From Mesostigma viride (Eukaryota > Streptophyta > Mesostigmatophyceae > Mesostigmatales > Mesostigmataceae), in the NCBI GenBank assembly GCA_009746045.1, contig RPFO01000154.1:5211146-5275145 (forward strand): 64,000 nt of DNA. Reading direction: 5' to 3'. The notes beneath the pieces were generated by a model. It ran no database searches. It saw only the letters and a list, made by a program, of their open reading frames with translations, and was not told where the DNA came from. Below are positions 35,805-56,159 of the stretch, piece after piece; the first letter of the stretch is position 1; the number at the start of each line of letters is the position of its first letter. The position numbers and the translations under genes are program-made.

Positions 35805-37493
35805 CCCCTAAATGGTCTGAGATCCTGCCGATAAATCGGCTGGATCTTCACAATTTTGCAAACCAGATGCCATCCAACCTACCCATATCCAATGGCTGTC
35901 CTTGGGGGCCAAGCATGTCCATGAGTTGCCCTTCGGGTTGGTATATCACAACCTCACATATATGCAGGGTAGGCCATGTTTAACTGCCGTCAAAGTCAGG
36001 GGGGTCAAGACGCGCGTTTTCATTTTTGGTAGAATGTGCATTTTGAATTATGTTATAAGACCTAGGCACCTACCACTTCAGGGATGATAAACAATTAGTT
36101 GCTGAACAGTTTGAGCAATTGGGGTCATCATTTGGGTGGGTATACCAGCAGTTACACCCAGTACAGCCCATAGGGGTACCGTTGGTAAAAAGCAACCAAG
36201 GGAGTAGGGGTGGGCATACTACCTCCTAATATGGCCACCAACCATGCCAAACAATACATTTCCCTTCCACAATGATGGGGAAACGTAACTGCATCATCAC
36301 ACTGCCCTTACATGGCACCTATGTGCAGGTGCCACCTTGTCCATGCACGCAGGTAACGTGGTACGGACACCCTACGCAAGGCATGCATTCTAGGAGGCAG
36401 CCACCAACAAACTAGTGGTGTTGAGCCCATTTCAGCCTGCCCTAGCAAGGATAAACTAGGCCTAAGCTGCTATAGCTTGCCAGGTGATGGCCAGCACACC
36501 TGGTGGCACATGCTGTCAATGGGAAGCTTTTACTCACCAGTTACGTGCTTGATGATGCCACAGAGACCAGCCAACTGCCTCACACTCATGCAATATGTGT
36601 ATGGGAAATGTATAACAAACATATATGGAGGTATTCAAACCCATACAGCCTCTAAAACTTATCACCATCACCCTGTGGCAGGTCAACTGACTGAGGGAAG
36701 CATCTAAGAAGGGTGTTTTAGAAAGGGGCCAGGCCAGGGTCAAGAAAGAGCATGAATAGTGCAAAAAGAATGTGCTACACAAGCTAGAACGTATATATAA
36801 ACGTCAAACATCGATAGGAAAACGATGCTTAAGCTTTACCAGGCATGGATGGCGTTACCTTGGCCCAGGCGGTGGCCGCAAAATGGCGCATTTCGGCACA
36901 CCAAAGTTGTGCAGCATGGTCGCTGGATTCGGCGATTTCTGGCCACCCTTGCACGTTTACGACTACTATGTATCATAAAAAGTACAAAGAAACCAATATA
37001 TCCTTTAAAATACGCCGGAAAGGTATTGCTGTCCACGTTTCTATCGTCCGGCCTGATCGCATTTTTTTCCAGCAAGAACGCTGCCGACACCTATCAAATG
37101 GCATTCCCGCGAACCAAAAATTGGCCTGTATGATATTTAGGACGTTTAAAATCAATATCCTAAGTTTGGCCAGAAAATTCGAACGCAAACGTAAATGCCA
37201 TGCGTGGGCGCAAGCCGCCATGGCCAGGTCGTCGTTTTCCGGCATGCACGTTGTACGTGAAAAAGTACCCTGACCCCTTGTACTTTGACCGGCCAGAACA
37301 CCTCTATAACTTTGTCAAAAGTATGCAAACCCTAGTACCATGCTGTGAAGAATTTTATAAACTTTCGATCTTCTCAGCTAAACGTTTCCTAATTCTCAAT
37401 AGATTTCGCGGCATCTGGTCCCCCGAGAAGGGGCCGATGCATCGGCTGGAACTCGATTTTTGGCGGAAAATCGGCAGCAAGACCATTTAGGGG
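35805..37493. mobile_element. piggyBac-like non-autonomous element with TTAA target duplication
   Basis: The ends are perfect 13-bp inverted repeats, CCCCTAAATGGTC (35805-35817) and GACCATTTAGGGG (37481-37493), each flanked by TTAA (35801-35804 and 37494-37497). A subterminal CTGCCGAT occurs near both ends. TTAA duplication with termini starting CCC is the piggyBac pattern. The 1689-bp interior has only short frames and no recognisable DDD transposase. Removing the element with one TTAA joins the host frame without a gap (DDPLGF continues as KLHMVTPR), which proves an insertion into the R2-like ORF. Confidence 0.9.
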
Positions 37494-37498
37494 TTAAA

Positions 37499-37903
37499 GC
37501 CCAGCGGGTCGTCCGGAGCGGCGTGCATGCGCCGGAGAGAAACGATTGCACATTGCGCGAAAAGGCTACGCGCGCGGTGGGGGAGGTCGGTCAGGGTAGA
37601 CGTCGGGTTGATGGCGCATGCATCCCAGGGAACCGTGTCAAGCCAACGCCAACTGGCCGAGTAGTCGGGCGGCGGGGGCTGGGAGCCGGTGGGAGCCGAG
37701 GCGGGAGGGGGGGAGGGGGCCAGGACTGCTGGCCGGTTGAGGGGCCGTTGAGCAACACAGGCGCGCGCGTGCTGAGCGCGCCCGTGAATGGAGTACACCC
37801 GCTGGCAGTGAGCTTCCGGGCACCGGTAACAGCTCATGGCCTGCAGATCCGCCGCGCCGAGATCGGGGTGCACAGCGCGAAGGTGCTGGCAGAGGAGGTA
37901 GGT
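37499..37903 (-). CDS. R2-like ORF, N-terminal zinc-finger segment
   Basis: This minus-strand segment encodes LCQHLRAVHPDLGAADLQAM followed by a C-x4-C-x11-H-x3-C finger and a Pro-rich linker. In R2-group elements such N-terminal fingers contact the target DNA. The copy begins at about 37903 without a visible start codon, directly after the 3' end of a second copy. Confidence 0.65.
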
Positions 37904-37906
37904 TCG

Positions 37907-38120
37907 AATATATATTAAAAATATAATTACTTACAACAGAGTGAAATCACTCAAACCAAAGCAAACGCCCAGCTATAAACCTATATACAGAGCCATGTCA
38001 AAGCTCTATACTACGATAAGACCAATGGAAACGCCTAACGGGAGGAACCTAATAGCCCTGCTGCACCGCAAAATCAGCCCGCGTACGGCGGAGCATGATG
38101 TCAGCCATGGCCCGAGTCGA
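37907..38120 (-). mobile_element. Second R2-like copy, only the last 214 bp
   Basis: The sequence is nearly identical to 32908-33122: the last codons of the endonuclease ORF (SRAMADIMLRRTRADFAVQQ) and the whole 3' UTR. It sits immediately upstream of the larger copy in the same orientation, so the locus is a head-to-tail pair with a severely 5'-truncated first member. Confidence 0.85.
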
Positions 38121-38184
38121 ATATATATGAGCGCTCCTTGGCGCACATATGAATATGAGCCGGGTGCCAAATCAGAACGAATTA

Positions 38185-38258
38185 TTCCCCAAATAATCCG
38201 CTTCGGAGTGGATTCGAACCTGCGCCCCGCAAGGGTCAAGGTCTCAGCTACTGGTTAA
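38185..38258 (-). other. tRNA-like segment with A- and B-box sequences
   Basis: Minus strand: an A-box-like TAGCTGAGACC followed about 20 nt later by a perfect B box GGTTCGAATCC. I could not fold a normal anticodon arm or a 7-bp acceptor stem, so I do not call a tRNA. A tRNA-derived SINE head or a decayed tRNA fits better. It abuts the palindrome at 38251. Confidence 0.35.
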
Positions 38259-38316
38259 TTTTGTGCGGAAACCTTTTGCCACTTGGCTTCTAAGGTTCCG
38301 CACAATAATATACCAG
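38251..38316. repeat. 66-bp palindrome, second copy
   Basis: It shares the stem core TGTGCGGAAACC / GGTTCCGCACA and the loop TTTTGCCACTTGGCTTCTAA with 30564-30632. The outer arms are CTGGTTAAT / ATATACCAG. Confidence 0.8.
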
Positions 38317-38381
38317 CGAAAACAGTTAGCCGTATTGGGGCACCAATGTGCTAGATGGATGCAGGTTGAGGATGCCTTTGT

Positions 38382-40215
38382 ATGCAGGCAGCAGGCTCGC
38401 AGCCTACGCGCCTGCAGGACAAGCTCCATGCGATGAAAAGCACTATTCCATCCCCCTCCCTCCCCTCCGTTCCATCCCCACCCCCACCTTCCGCTGCATC
38501 CACCCCCATCCCCCATCGTCGTTCTCCCCTGTTGGGCCAGCAGGCATCCTCGGCCCTCGCGACTTTCAACGTACGTACATTGCTAGCAGATGGCGACTAT
38601 AGCTAACGGGTGGAGGAGCTCGTTGCCTTTTCCATTGCACATGCATCGCGTGTGTCTATTCTAGGCGTGCAGGAGCATTGTCGCACGGTGCCATCTTGCA
38701 CGGTGCGCACTGATCGCCTGGTTGGCGGTCAGTTACTTCGCTGGCAGTGGGACGCCAGGCCAAGGTGGTGTTGGCCTTTTGTGTTCGTCCCTGGCAGCTC
38801 GGCCAGCCTCATGCAGCACGCTGAAGTTTCTAACCCCACGCCTTATGGTGGCACATTTCACCTCAGTTGAGGGGCGGTCTAAGCACCACCTCACGGTTGG
38901 GGTGGGTTACGCACCCCATAGTGGTCTAACCTAGTTGGAACGCCAGAAGTTCTTCGAGGACTTGCATAGCCTTGAGGGGGCCACCCCGGCCCGCCACTTC
39001 TTGGTTATGCTGCTCCACGCCAACGCCACGCTCCCCGTGGGCACTGCTGGCAGTTGCATTGCGCCTGCCGGCACGGCTGCTAACGACAACACCTCCTTGT
39101 TTTCTGCCTTTTTGCGGGATAGCGGGATGGTTGCTGTCAACTGCCACTTCCAACGTCCCTCACAGGACTTGGTCACTTTTCGGGGCCCTAACGACCGTCA
39201 GGCCTGTCTGGACTACGTGGTGGTACGGCAGCCCAGGTGCACTTCGGTTCTGGATACTCGAGTGTTCGACCCACCCACGGTGTGCTCTGACCACCGGTTG
39301 GTGCGTGCGACCATTCGGCTCCGGTTCCACGCCCCCAAGCGCCGCGCCCCAGTGGCACGTCCTGACTGGTCTGCGCTACGCCCGGTCCGGGGGGATCCTG
39401 AGGACTGGACGGACGCCGAGGACGAGCGGAACAGGTGCCGACGGGCGTACCTGTCGGCCCTGAACGCCCAGGCGGACGTCGACGCGCTGGCCCAGGGTGC
39501 TCCCAACGCTGCCATTTTTGCGGGCTTTGCGGCCCGCGCCCCGTTGCTGGCGGCCCGGCACCTGCCGGTCATGCCCCGCCGCCGCCCCGGCCCGCTCTAC
39601 CGCCAGGACCCCAAGGTCTTGGCCGCCCGGCACCGCCTCAAGCGTAACCGGAACCCGCTGCTGAAACCGGTGCTCAAGGCCGCCCTTGTAAAGGCCTGCG
39701 CACATGCTCAGGACGCAGAGGCGGCCCAGTGCATCGCAGATGCCAAGGCCTGCCAAGCTCGCAACCAGGGCAAGGACATGTGGTACCACCTCGACCGGCT
39801 CAGCGGTCGGCGGCAGCGCTCCCGGTGGAGCACACGGGGGACGGCACGGCGCCGGTCAGCCTTGACCGCTGGTTGGCCCACAATGTTTCCTTGACAGGTG
39901 GGGCTCGCGCCCCTCCCCCGCCGCTTCACCCCGAGACAGCCGCCCGTCTTGGTGTTGCCGGACCCCCCCCGCCGCCTGCGCCCCCTCCTCGGCCGCGGAC
40001 TACCAAGTCCCCGCCTTGCAGGAGGGCTGCCTTACCACCAACGGCGTCGTCCACCCCTTCACTTAATTTGAAGGAACTGGACGGCGCCCTCCCTCGCCTG
40101 CGGTACGACGCGGCGGTCGGTCCCGACCACCTTTTGGCTGAGCTGCTGAAGACCCCTGACCTGGCGGTGAGGGAGCTTCTGCTGGCGCTTTGCAACCGTG
40201 TCCTGCTCTCTGATG
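38382..40215 (+). pseudogene. APE-type LINE: endonuclease plus start of reverse transcriptase
   Basis: A LINE ORF2 copy. The APE endonuclease is seen as LATFNVRTLLADGDYS (38545), an in-frame stop (38600), SILGVQEHCR (38660), a frameshifted GGVGLL / VGVGYAPHS part, and then from 38935 HFLVMLLHANATLPVG, LDYVVVRQP and CSDHRLVRATIRLRF, the C-terminal Asp-His motif. A frame change near 39815 leads to LKELDGALPRLRYDAAVGPD, the beginning of the RT. At 40215 it stops abruptly in LLSDE, where the 62652 copy continues. It carries at least one nonsense and two frame changes, so it is inactive. It is the only copy here with the nuclease. Confidence 0.75.
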
Positions 40216-40267
40216 AGGATGCAATGGGCATCATTGCCAGCATCTTTTACATGATTTTTTAAATAAG

Positions 40268-40475
40268 CGGCATAATATGTGTTTTCATGATTTTTGACTG
40301 ATTTTCCATGAACGACTTATTTTGTTTGTCCTGATTTTACTCAAATAATATGATTGCCAAGCTAATTGCAAAATAATATGTGTTTTCATTATTTCTGACT
40401 GATTTTCAATAAACGACTTTTTTCAGGGCCTGATTTCACTAAAATGAAATGATTTCCAAGCTCATTGCAAAGGAA
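40268..40475. repeat. About 102-bp tandem duplication, AT-rich
   Basis: Two diverged units start ATAATATGTGTTTTCAT and end GCCAAGCTAATTGCAAA or TTCCAAGCTCATTGCAAA. They directly follow the cut LINE and probably belong to the element that truncated it. Confidence 0.75.
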
Positions 40476-40575
40476 TGTTTTTTGCGACTTCCGACTTCAA
40501 CGGCCCCAGCCATTAGGATAAAATTAGCCAACCATGTGACTGCACCACGCGTGCACATCACCTCATCAAGTCTAA

Positions 40576-50016
<9,441 letters not shown>

Positions 50017-50832
50017 CTGTCATCACGGTAAGTGGTAGGCGAGGCGCACGGACAAGATGGCAGGGCAATCATGCATGAGAGTGGATAGCTTCTAACAATT
50101 CTGGATGAGAGCAAATCTGCATTGAATGCAATCTTCTGAGTTGCTAGTAATGGCGACAAACGCAGCAGCGAGAAAATCAATCTTCATATGCCACGAAGAC
50201 TAACCAGAGCGAAACAGCGTCCGCATTGATATCGAACGCGTGACCTCGATGACCCTGGCTAGAAGTATGAAGTTTGCCCATGGCCCTAGTGCGTGCAGTG
50301 ATTACGCTTCAATTCCGCCGTAACTCACTACAAATGCCAGATATTATTAGCCAGGATGCCAAAAATTACATATCAACTACCACTAGCAAGAGCTGCTTAA
50401 CCCAATTGTGTTACCGAACTGGACATTATTTACCCGTAAGATTTGATGCGTCCGCCATAACTAAAGCCAATTCACTCCCCAGTGCTTGCATTTGTGCCCC
50501 TTAAAATAGGCATTTCGCGTCGCGCCTTCGTCTCACAAATTTCAGCCCGATGGACCCACCCGCCACCCGGCAGATGGCATGGCGTCTGGAAGGTGGCAGC
50601 ATTAGTGTAGCTCGGGAGTGCAGATTCACCTTCGGCTGGGCTTTGGCCTTTGGGCCTTGGCGGTCGCCGGTCGGGCCGCAAGCGGGCGATGCAAATGATA
50701 GCATAATGGCGTGCATGCTCGTTTGGACTTAGGACTTCCACAACGGGATTTCTTATTCCGGGGCCCAATGGCCGGCGCCGCGCCAGACTCGCCCGCCTTT
50801 GGGCTTTGGGCGTCTTGGAAGTGGGCTTTGGG

Positions 50833-51042
50833 GGAAGCGCATAATTTGGCTCTGATGACACAAACTCTAGTGCGGGGGTGAGTGCGGGGTTCCGGGACAC
50901 CACCGCACTAAGTCCGACGCGCCTGCCCAGGCCACGCCGCGCCGGACCGGCACACGAGTTACGCGGGAAAAAAGGGCCTGCCGCGCCAATTACTGTAGGA
51001 CTTGGCTAATTTCTTTGTTGACTACAAGCGCAGTCAAGGATG
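50833..51042 (+). repeat. Left terminal inverted repeat
   Basis: 210 bp, identical by eye to the complement of 58951-59160. The outer end is preceded by a 31-bp direct repeat. It includes a short GC-rich stretch and CGCGGGAAAAAAGGGCC. Confidence 0.85.
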
Positions 51043-53540
51043 CAATTGGCATCATTGCATTATTTTTGCCAAGGTGCTGGCAATTTACGCTTGAAGGTGG
51101 CAAAAATCTGGTTTCTTTGTGATGCAGTAGTGACTATTGCCTGGCAATTGCGCAGCCGGGAAGTTGGGCGACGAGAATGCCATGGTTGTTCTAAAGTATA
51201 ATCATCGGACCCTAATTTGTCTAAAGTAGGAGACAAACAGTCTTTGACGTCCCTGGGATCCATAGCAATAAAAATTCTGCTTTCTCTACTCGCAGTAATG
51301 TCGGCACACTTAGTTTCCTCTTCGAATCGATCTTTTGTCTGGCAATCTTTCCCTCTCTCGTTTTTTTCTCCCTCCCTCCCTCCCTTGCTCGCTCCCTCCC
51401 TCCGTCTCATGCGTTCCTCCAACGTCCCGTCCTGTCTTCTTCCCCCCACCCTGCCTTCTCTCGTTAGCTTCCGAGCTTTTTATGCATTGCCTCTCCATAC
51501 CTCGCTACCAAGTTTCCAAGTAGACCTTGAAGAGATATACCGGGAAATGCGTCTGGACGCGGTCATCGTGCGCGCCTTTCTCTTCTGATTTTCTGCGTAA
51601 AGCTTGGTAGCACACCTTGTCGGCCCTCGCGGAACTGTCAGCCCGTATCTGGGAACTGGACCACATGTATCTGTTACAGTATCTTGCTTATTTTGCGTAG
51701 GTTGCTAGTGTTGCTGTATCCTTCAAGTTTAGTGTTGCAGAGTGTGACTGACCACTGTATCATTTGGTGATGGGTTTGTTGAATGCTGGGTTTGTTCTTG
51801 TATGAGTGTTTGTATAGGGATCCTTGTGTCCTAAAGTAGAAAGCTTGTCGTTGATACTGCTTCTTCTTTTTTTGGAGTAGCCCTTGGGACATGCAGGCAA
51901 GGATGGCATTACAAATATCAATGAAATACAGTACCAAGCTTTTTACCACTGACGTGCATTGTAAAATAGGTGCAGGCAACTGCCGTGCACATGCCGTGCC
52001 TGAAAATTGTTGAGCCCATGGTGAGCTTTTTTGCTTATTTGGTAATTACAGCGTCAATACGTTGTCTAATGTCAACCAACGTGGATCGACCTGGGCTGAG
52101 GTTGTCAGTGTGTGCGTAAATGTAAAGCACACATGTATGGCTCGCATGTTTGGGAGCCGATCCTAGCCGAATCACACTTTGTTGGCACCCATGCCTGCAG
52201 CTAGTGGGGTCTTTGTGGCTAGGTACCTTGGGACAGTGTTGGGGTTGGCTAGCTAGACTACGTGCAAGATGATTCCACCACTGGCCATCAGTGGCTCGGT
52301 CCTTAGAGCAGCCAACATACCAGCATACTCGCGCATATTTCAGCTTTAGCACACCCACAGTTTGCCATAGTCCAACGAGCGTTGAACGCAGCTGTGGCCT
52401 GCCTTCGGGCATGAGTGAGGACGCAGGTGTCTTTGCCCCTTTCCCACTGTGCAACTTACAGGGACTGGAAAGCACTCTAGGTGCTACATGCCCACCCCAC
52501 CGAGGCATGCTATAATTTATTTAATTTAATTTTAGAGCAGGAAACATGTTCCTGTCATCCATGAGATAGCGGCCATTGGCATTGTGAGGATGGATGCACG
52601 TCAGATCATATAGTAAGAATTTGGACAATCAAGAATGTGTTTGACGCTCTTTCAACCCAAATTAAGGTTTGACTGATAATTTGGTCGGGGCTCATTGCTC
52701 AACCATTCCAATGGGGATGTATGCTCGTTGACGCAGTCAATCATGACATCTTATGATTATTACTTACGGCAACGTGACGTGTGGATCCGCCAATAAATTA
52801 GCTATCAAGGTCAACCAGCATCGGTATGCATTATTAAATCAGCAGACGCATGCATGTGTTGAATGTTAGCAACGCATACCTTGTGTTGGCCGGCCACCTG
52901 CAACTTTACTTACTACTGCAACTTTATTACTGACCAGGTAGATGTTGAAGAACCTCACAATCATCCAGTTGTCGCATGGATCCTAGCTAGCCCACGAGGA
53001 AAATTTTCAAGGTGCCCAGTTTTATAGCAGTATGCATATAAGACACATGATACTGCACCACTGCGGCTAGCTTATGACTGTCCCCATCCCCCCTTCCCCA
53101 TTCCATCAGGAAATATGCTGACGCTGTCTACGTGTTTATTAATTTATTCATTCATGACTGTGTAACATGGCCAACGTGAAGGCAGGCCTTTATGATAATG
53201 GGCCCTTCAACTCGAGAGCTCCATCCATTGCAGCCCTTGGGCATTTGCAGCTGCCAGCTGATAATGCTCCAATATGAGGGTAGTCTTGGAATCTTCATGC
53301 CGAAAGCTCGGTCACCACCTCCTGCATTAAGAGCAAATAGACAAGCACTGAGTTTAGAACCCTGGACTCAACCACACACAAACAATGATTCGTGACAAGC
53401 TATGGATGAAAAACTTCAGGAATCTCTTTTTCTATTTGCGTACATATGGGCATTACATGCACATGCACAACCACAATACAATAACGGGGGAGAAAAAGGG
53501 AAAAGGAAGCCCAGCAGAGAGAGACGCAGTGAGAGGGAGT
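51043..53540. other. Left interior of the TIR element, no supported gene
   Basis: A pyrimidine-rich tract (CCCTCCCTCCC, 51370-51410) lies in a 123-codon plus frame without domains. Nothing else here is recognisable apart from the diverged MITE at 52380-52550. Confidence 0.4.
52380..52550 (+). mobile_element. Diverged copy of the 4.5-kb/62.5-kb fold-back repeat
   Basis: GCAGCTGTGGCCTGCCTTCG, CATGAGTGAGGA, GTGCAACTTACAGGGA and a degraded hairpin block (AGGTGCTACATGCCCACC) before an AATTTAATTT tail follow the same order as 4490-4625. Confidence 0.5.
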
Positions 53541-53549
53541 TCGTTAGGT

Positions 53550-54674
53550 TGGCAGTCGGGCAGTCGGGCAGTTGGGCAGTCGGGCAGTCGGGCAGTCGGG
53601 AAGTCGGGCAGTCGGGCAGTCGGGCAGTCGGGCAGTCGGGCAGTCGGGCAGTCGGGCAGTCGGGCAGTCGGGCAGTCGGGCAGTCGGGCAGTCGGGCAGT
53701 CGGGCAGTCGGGCAGTCGGGCAGTCGGGCAGTCGGGCAGTCGGGCAGTCGGGCAGTCGGGCAGTCGGGCAGTCGGGCAGTCGGGCAGTCGGGCAGTCGGG
53801 CAGTCGGGCAGTCGGGCAGTCGGACAGTCGGGCAGTCCGGCAGTCGGGCAGTCGGGCAGCCGGCAGTCGGGCAGTCGGGCAGTCCGGCAGTCGGGCAGTC
53901 GGGCAGTCGGCAGTCGGGCAGTCGGGCAGTCGGGCAGTCGGGCAGTCGGGAAGTCGGGCAGTCGGGCAGTCGGGCAGTCGGGCAGTCGGGCAGTCGGGCA
54001 GTCGGGCAGTCGGGCAGTCGGGCAGTCGGGCAGTCGGGCAGTCGGGCAGTCGGCAGTCGGGCAGTCGGGCAGTCGGGCAGTCGGGCAGTCGGGCAGTCGG
54101 GCAGTCGGGCAGTCGGGCAGTCGGGCAGTCGGGCAGTCGGGCAGTCGGGCAGTCGGACAGTCGGGCAGTCCGGCAGTCGGGCAGTCGGGCAGCCCGGCAG
54201 TCGGGCAGTCGGGCAGTCCGGCAGTCGGGCAGTCGGGCAGTCCGGCAGTCGGGCAGTCGGGCAGTCGGGCAGTCGGGCAGTCGGGAAGTCGGGCAGTCGG
54301 GAAGTCGGGCAGTCGGGCAGTCGGGCAGTCGGACAGTCGGGCAGTCGGGCAGTCGGGCAGTCGGGCAGTCGGGCAGTCGGGAAGTCGGGCAGTTGGGCAG
54401 TCGGGCAGTCGGGCAGTCGGGCAGTCGGACAGTCGGGCAGTCGGGCAGTCGGGCAGTCGGGCAGTCGGGCAGTCGGGCAGTCGGGCAGTCGGGCAGTCGG
54501 GCAGTCGGGCAGTCGGGCAGTCGGGCAGTCGGGCAGTCGGGCAGTCGGGCAGTCGGGCAGTCGGGCAGTCGGGCAGTCGGGCAGTCGGGCAGTCGGGCAG
54601 TCGGGCAGTCGGGCAGTCGGGCAGTCGGACAGTCGGGCAGTCGGGCCGTCGGGCCGTCGGGCAGTCGGGCAGTC
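53550..54674. repeat. 8-bp minisatellite (GTCGGGCA)n, about 140 units
   Basis: Variants are GTCGGACA, GTCCGGCA, GTCGGGAA and a few 7-bp units. The long frames through it (SRAVGQSG, LPDCPTAR) change phase with the units and are not protein genes. Confidence 0.97.
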
Positions 54675-54675
54675 G

Positions 54676-54755
<80 letters not shown>

Positions 54756-54757
54756 TG
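54675..54757. repeat. (GTGC)n tetranucleotide array
   Basis: About 20 perfect units joined directly to the end of the 8-bp array (CAGTCGTGCGTGC). Confidence 0.97.
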
Positions 54758-54829
54758 AATCGCTGTCCGGATCATCCTCCTGCACTTCTTGTCCGGCAGC
54801 TAATGTTGATGATGCACCCCGCGGGGCGG

Positions 54830-55545
54830 AGGGCACCGCAGCCGGGGCGCATGGCACGGCAGCCGGGGCGGAGGGCACGGCAGCCGGGGCGCAGGGCACG
54901 GCAGCCGGGGCGCAGGGCACGGCAGCCGGGGCGCAGGGCACGGCAGCCGGGGCGGAGGGCACCGCAGCCGGGGCGGAGGGCACCGCAGCCGGGGCGGAGG
55001 GCACCGCAGCCGGGGCGCAGGGCACGGCAGCCGGGGCGGAGGGCACGGCAGCCGGGGCGCAGGGCACGGCAGCCGGGGCGCAGGGCACGGCAGCCGGGGC
55101 GCAGGGCACGGCAGCCGGGGCGGAGGGCACAGCAGCCGGGGCGGAGGGCACAGCAGCCGGGGCGCAGGGCACCGCAGCCAGGGCGGAGGGCACAGCAGCC
55201 GGGGCGCAGGGCACGGCAGCCGGGGCGGAGGGCACGCAGCCGGGGCGCAGGGCACGGCAGCCGGGGCGGAGGGCGCCGCAGCCGGGGCGGAGGGCACCGC
55301 AGCCGGGGCGGAGGGCACGGCAGCCGGGGCGCAGGGCACGGCAGCCGGGGCGGAGGGCACGGCAGCCGGGGCGCATGGCACGGCAGCCGGGGCGCAGGGC
55401 ACGGCAGCCGGGGCGGAGGGCACGGCAGCCGGGGCGCAGGGCACGGCAGCCGGGGCGGAGGGCACGGCAGCCGGGGCGCAGGGCACGGCAGCCGGGGCGG
55501 AGGGCACCGCAGCCGGGGCAGAGGGCACGGCAGCCGGGGCGGCAT
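54830..55545. repeat. 21-bp minisatellite, about 34 units
   Basis: The unit is GGCACGGCAGCCGGGGCGCA with A/G and C/G switches at fixed places (gcg-GAG or gcg-CAG, aCCg or aCGg). One unit near 55230 is one base short. On the minus strand it encodes AAVPSAP / AAVPCAP continuing from a normal-looking exon. Confidence 0.95.
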
Positions 55546-55990
55546 CCAGTGGGGCGTCCGAAGGCGGGGCGCAAGCTTTTGATGTCTTTTGTGCATTGCT
55601 CTCGTTTCGTCTACAACGAGGCTTGCAGTTTGCCCTTTCGCCCTCGCCGCTCAAATAGTCAGCGGTTCTGTTGGTTGGTAAGCTAGATCGCAAAAGGACC
55701 CTTTGCTTTGGACCTTTATCGCAAAACACCAACACCCAGTTGAGGTCGTGAAAATTTAGGGGCCCATTCTTGAGCTCTTGCTTGTTGGCTTTGTCGAGCG
55801 CCTGATTAGCGAGCTTGGGGGTCTCATATATTTGACCGCAGTCAACATTGGGGTAAGGCTTCAGGGCGTCAATAAATTGGTTAATCTCCGTAGTGCTCAA
55901 GGTGCTGCTCGATATTGAAACGCCACAAACACGGAATACAGCAAAGTACAAAGCATTCATGTAAGACAATGCGGGACAAATGGGTAACAA
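55100..55990 (-). CDS. Exon of unknown protein with AAVPSAP repeats
   Basis: The minus-strand frame carries a non-repetitive part (about 55925-55560: [55 protein letters not shown]) and then runs into seven-residue repeats for at least 45 units before a one-base slip near 55232. An acceptor-like AG lies at about 55915. I do not recognise the domain. Either the repeats are a real low-complexity tail, or the frame is open by chance because the unit is 21 bp. Confidence 0.4.
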
Positions 55991-56159
55991 ATGGGGAGAG
56001 TTATATTAATGAAAAGAGACAACGAACTTGGAAGCATGGCACGCCGAGCCCCCGAGTAAGGTTAAACATTTAGCCACCACGCATTGGGCTTGCCATGAAC
56101 ACCCCATGGAGCGCTATGCTAAGGTTTTCTTGCGACCCCATGTTGTGTGTGGCTTGTCA

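Larger units (their letters stand above)
32908..37903 (-). mobile_element. R2-like non-LTR retrotransposon, interrupted by a TTAA transposon
   Basis: A retrotransposon with N-terminal zinc finger, reverse transcriptase and restriction-like endonuclease. The zinc finger (about 37875-37780: CPEAHCQRVYSIHGRAQHAR then AC, C-x4-C-x11-H-x3-C) is followed by a linker, then the insertion 35805-37493. The frame resumes at 35800. RT blocks: GPSGWRYEHLEVL (about 35390), GKVRPIACGEVLRKLVGKVI (35200), VVKVDCHNAFNSLSRASM (34970), SGTQQGDPLGPLYFA (34800), AYLDDIYLLG (34700). A CCHC motif (CGSCGQPLDPTGTHYLACMG, about 33670-33620) precedes RPDIVVLDFEGGG...LLIDVSVA, a PD-(D/E)XK nuclease as in R2, NeSL and CRE groups. 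Stop at 33056; the 3' UTR runs to about 32908. A frameshift sits in a C-run at 35216-35223. The order of domains makes the assignment strong; the exact clade is not fixed. Confidence 0.85.

Noticed and set aside
38185-38258. Functional tRNA gene
   Set aside because: B box is perfect but no acceptor stem or anticodon arm can be formed by eye.
53385-55686. Open frames of 450-730 codons on both strands
   Set aside because: They are translations of 8-, 4- and 21-bp tandem repeats; they exist in several frames at once and switch composition at array borders.
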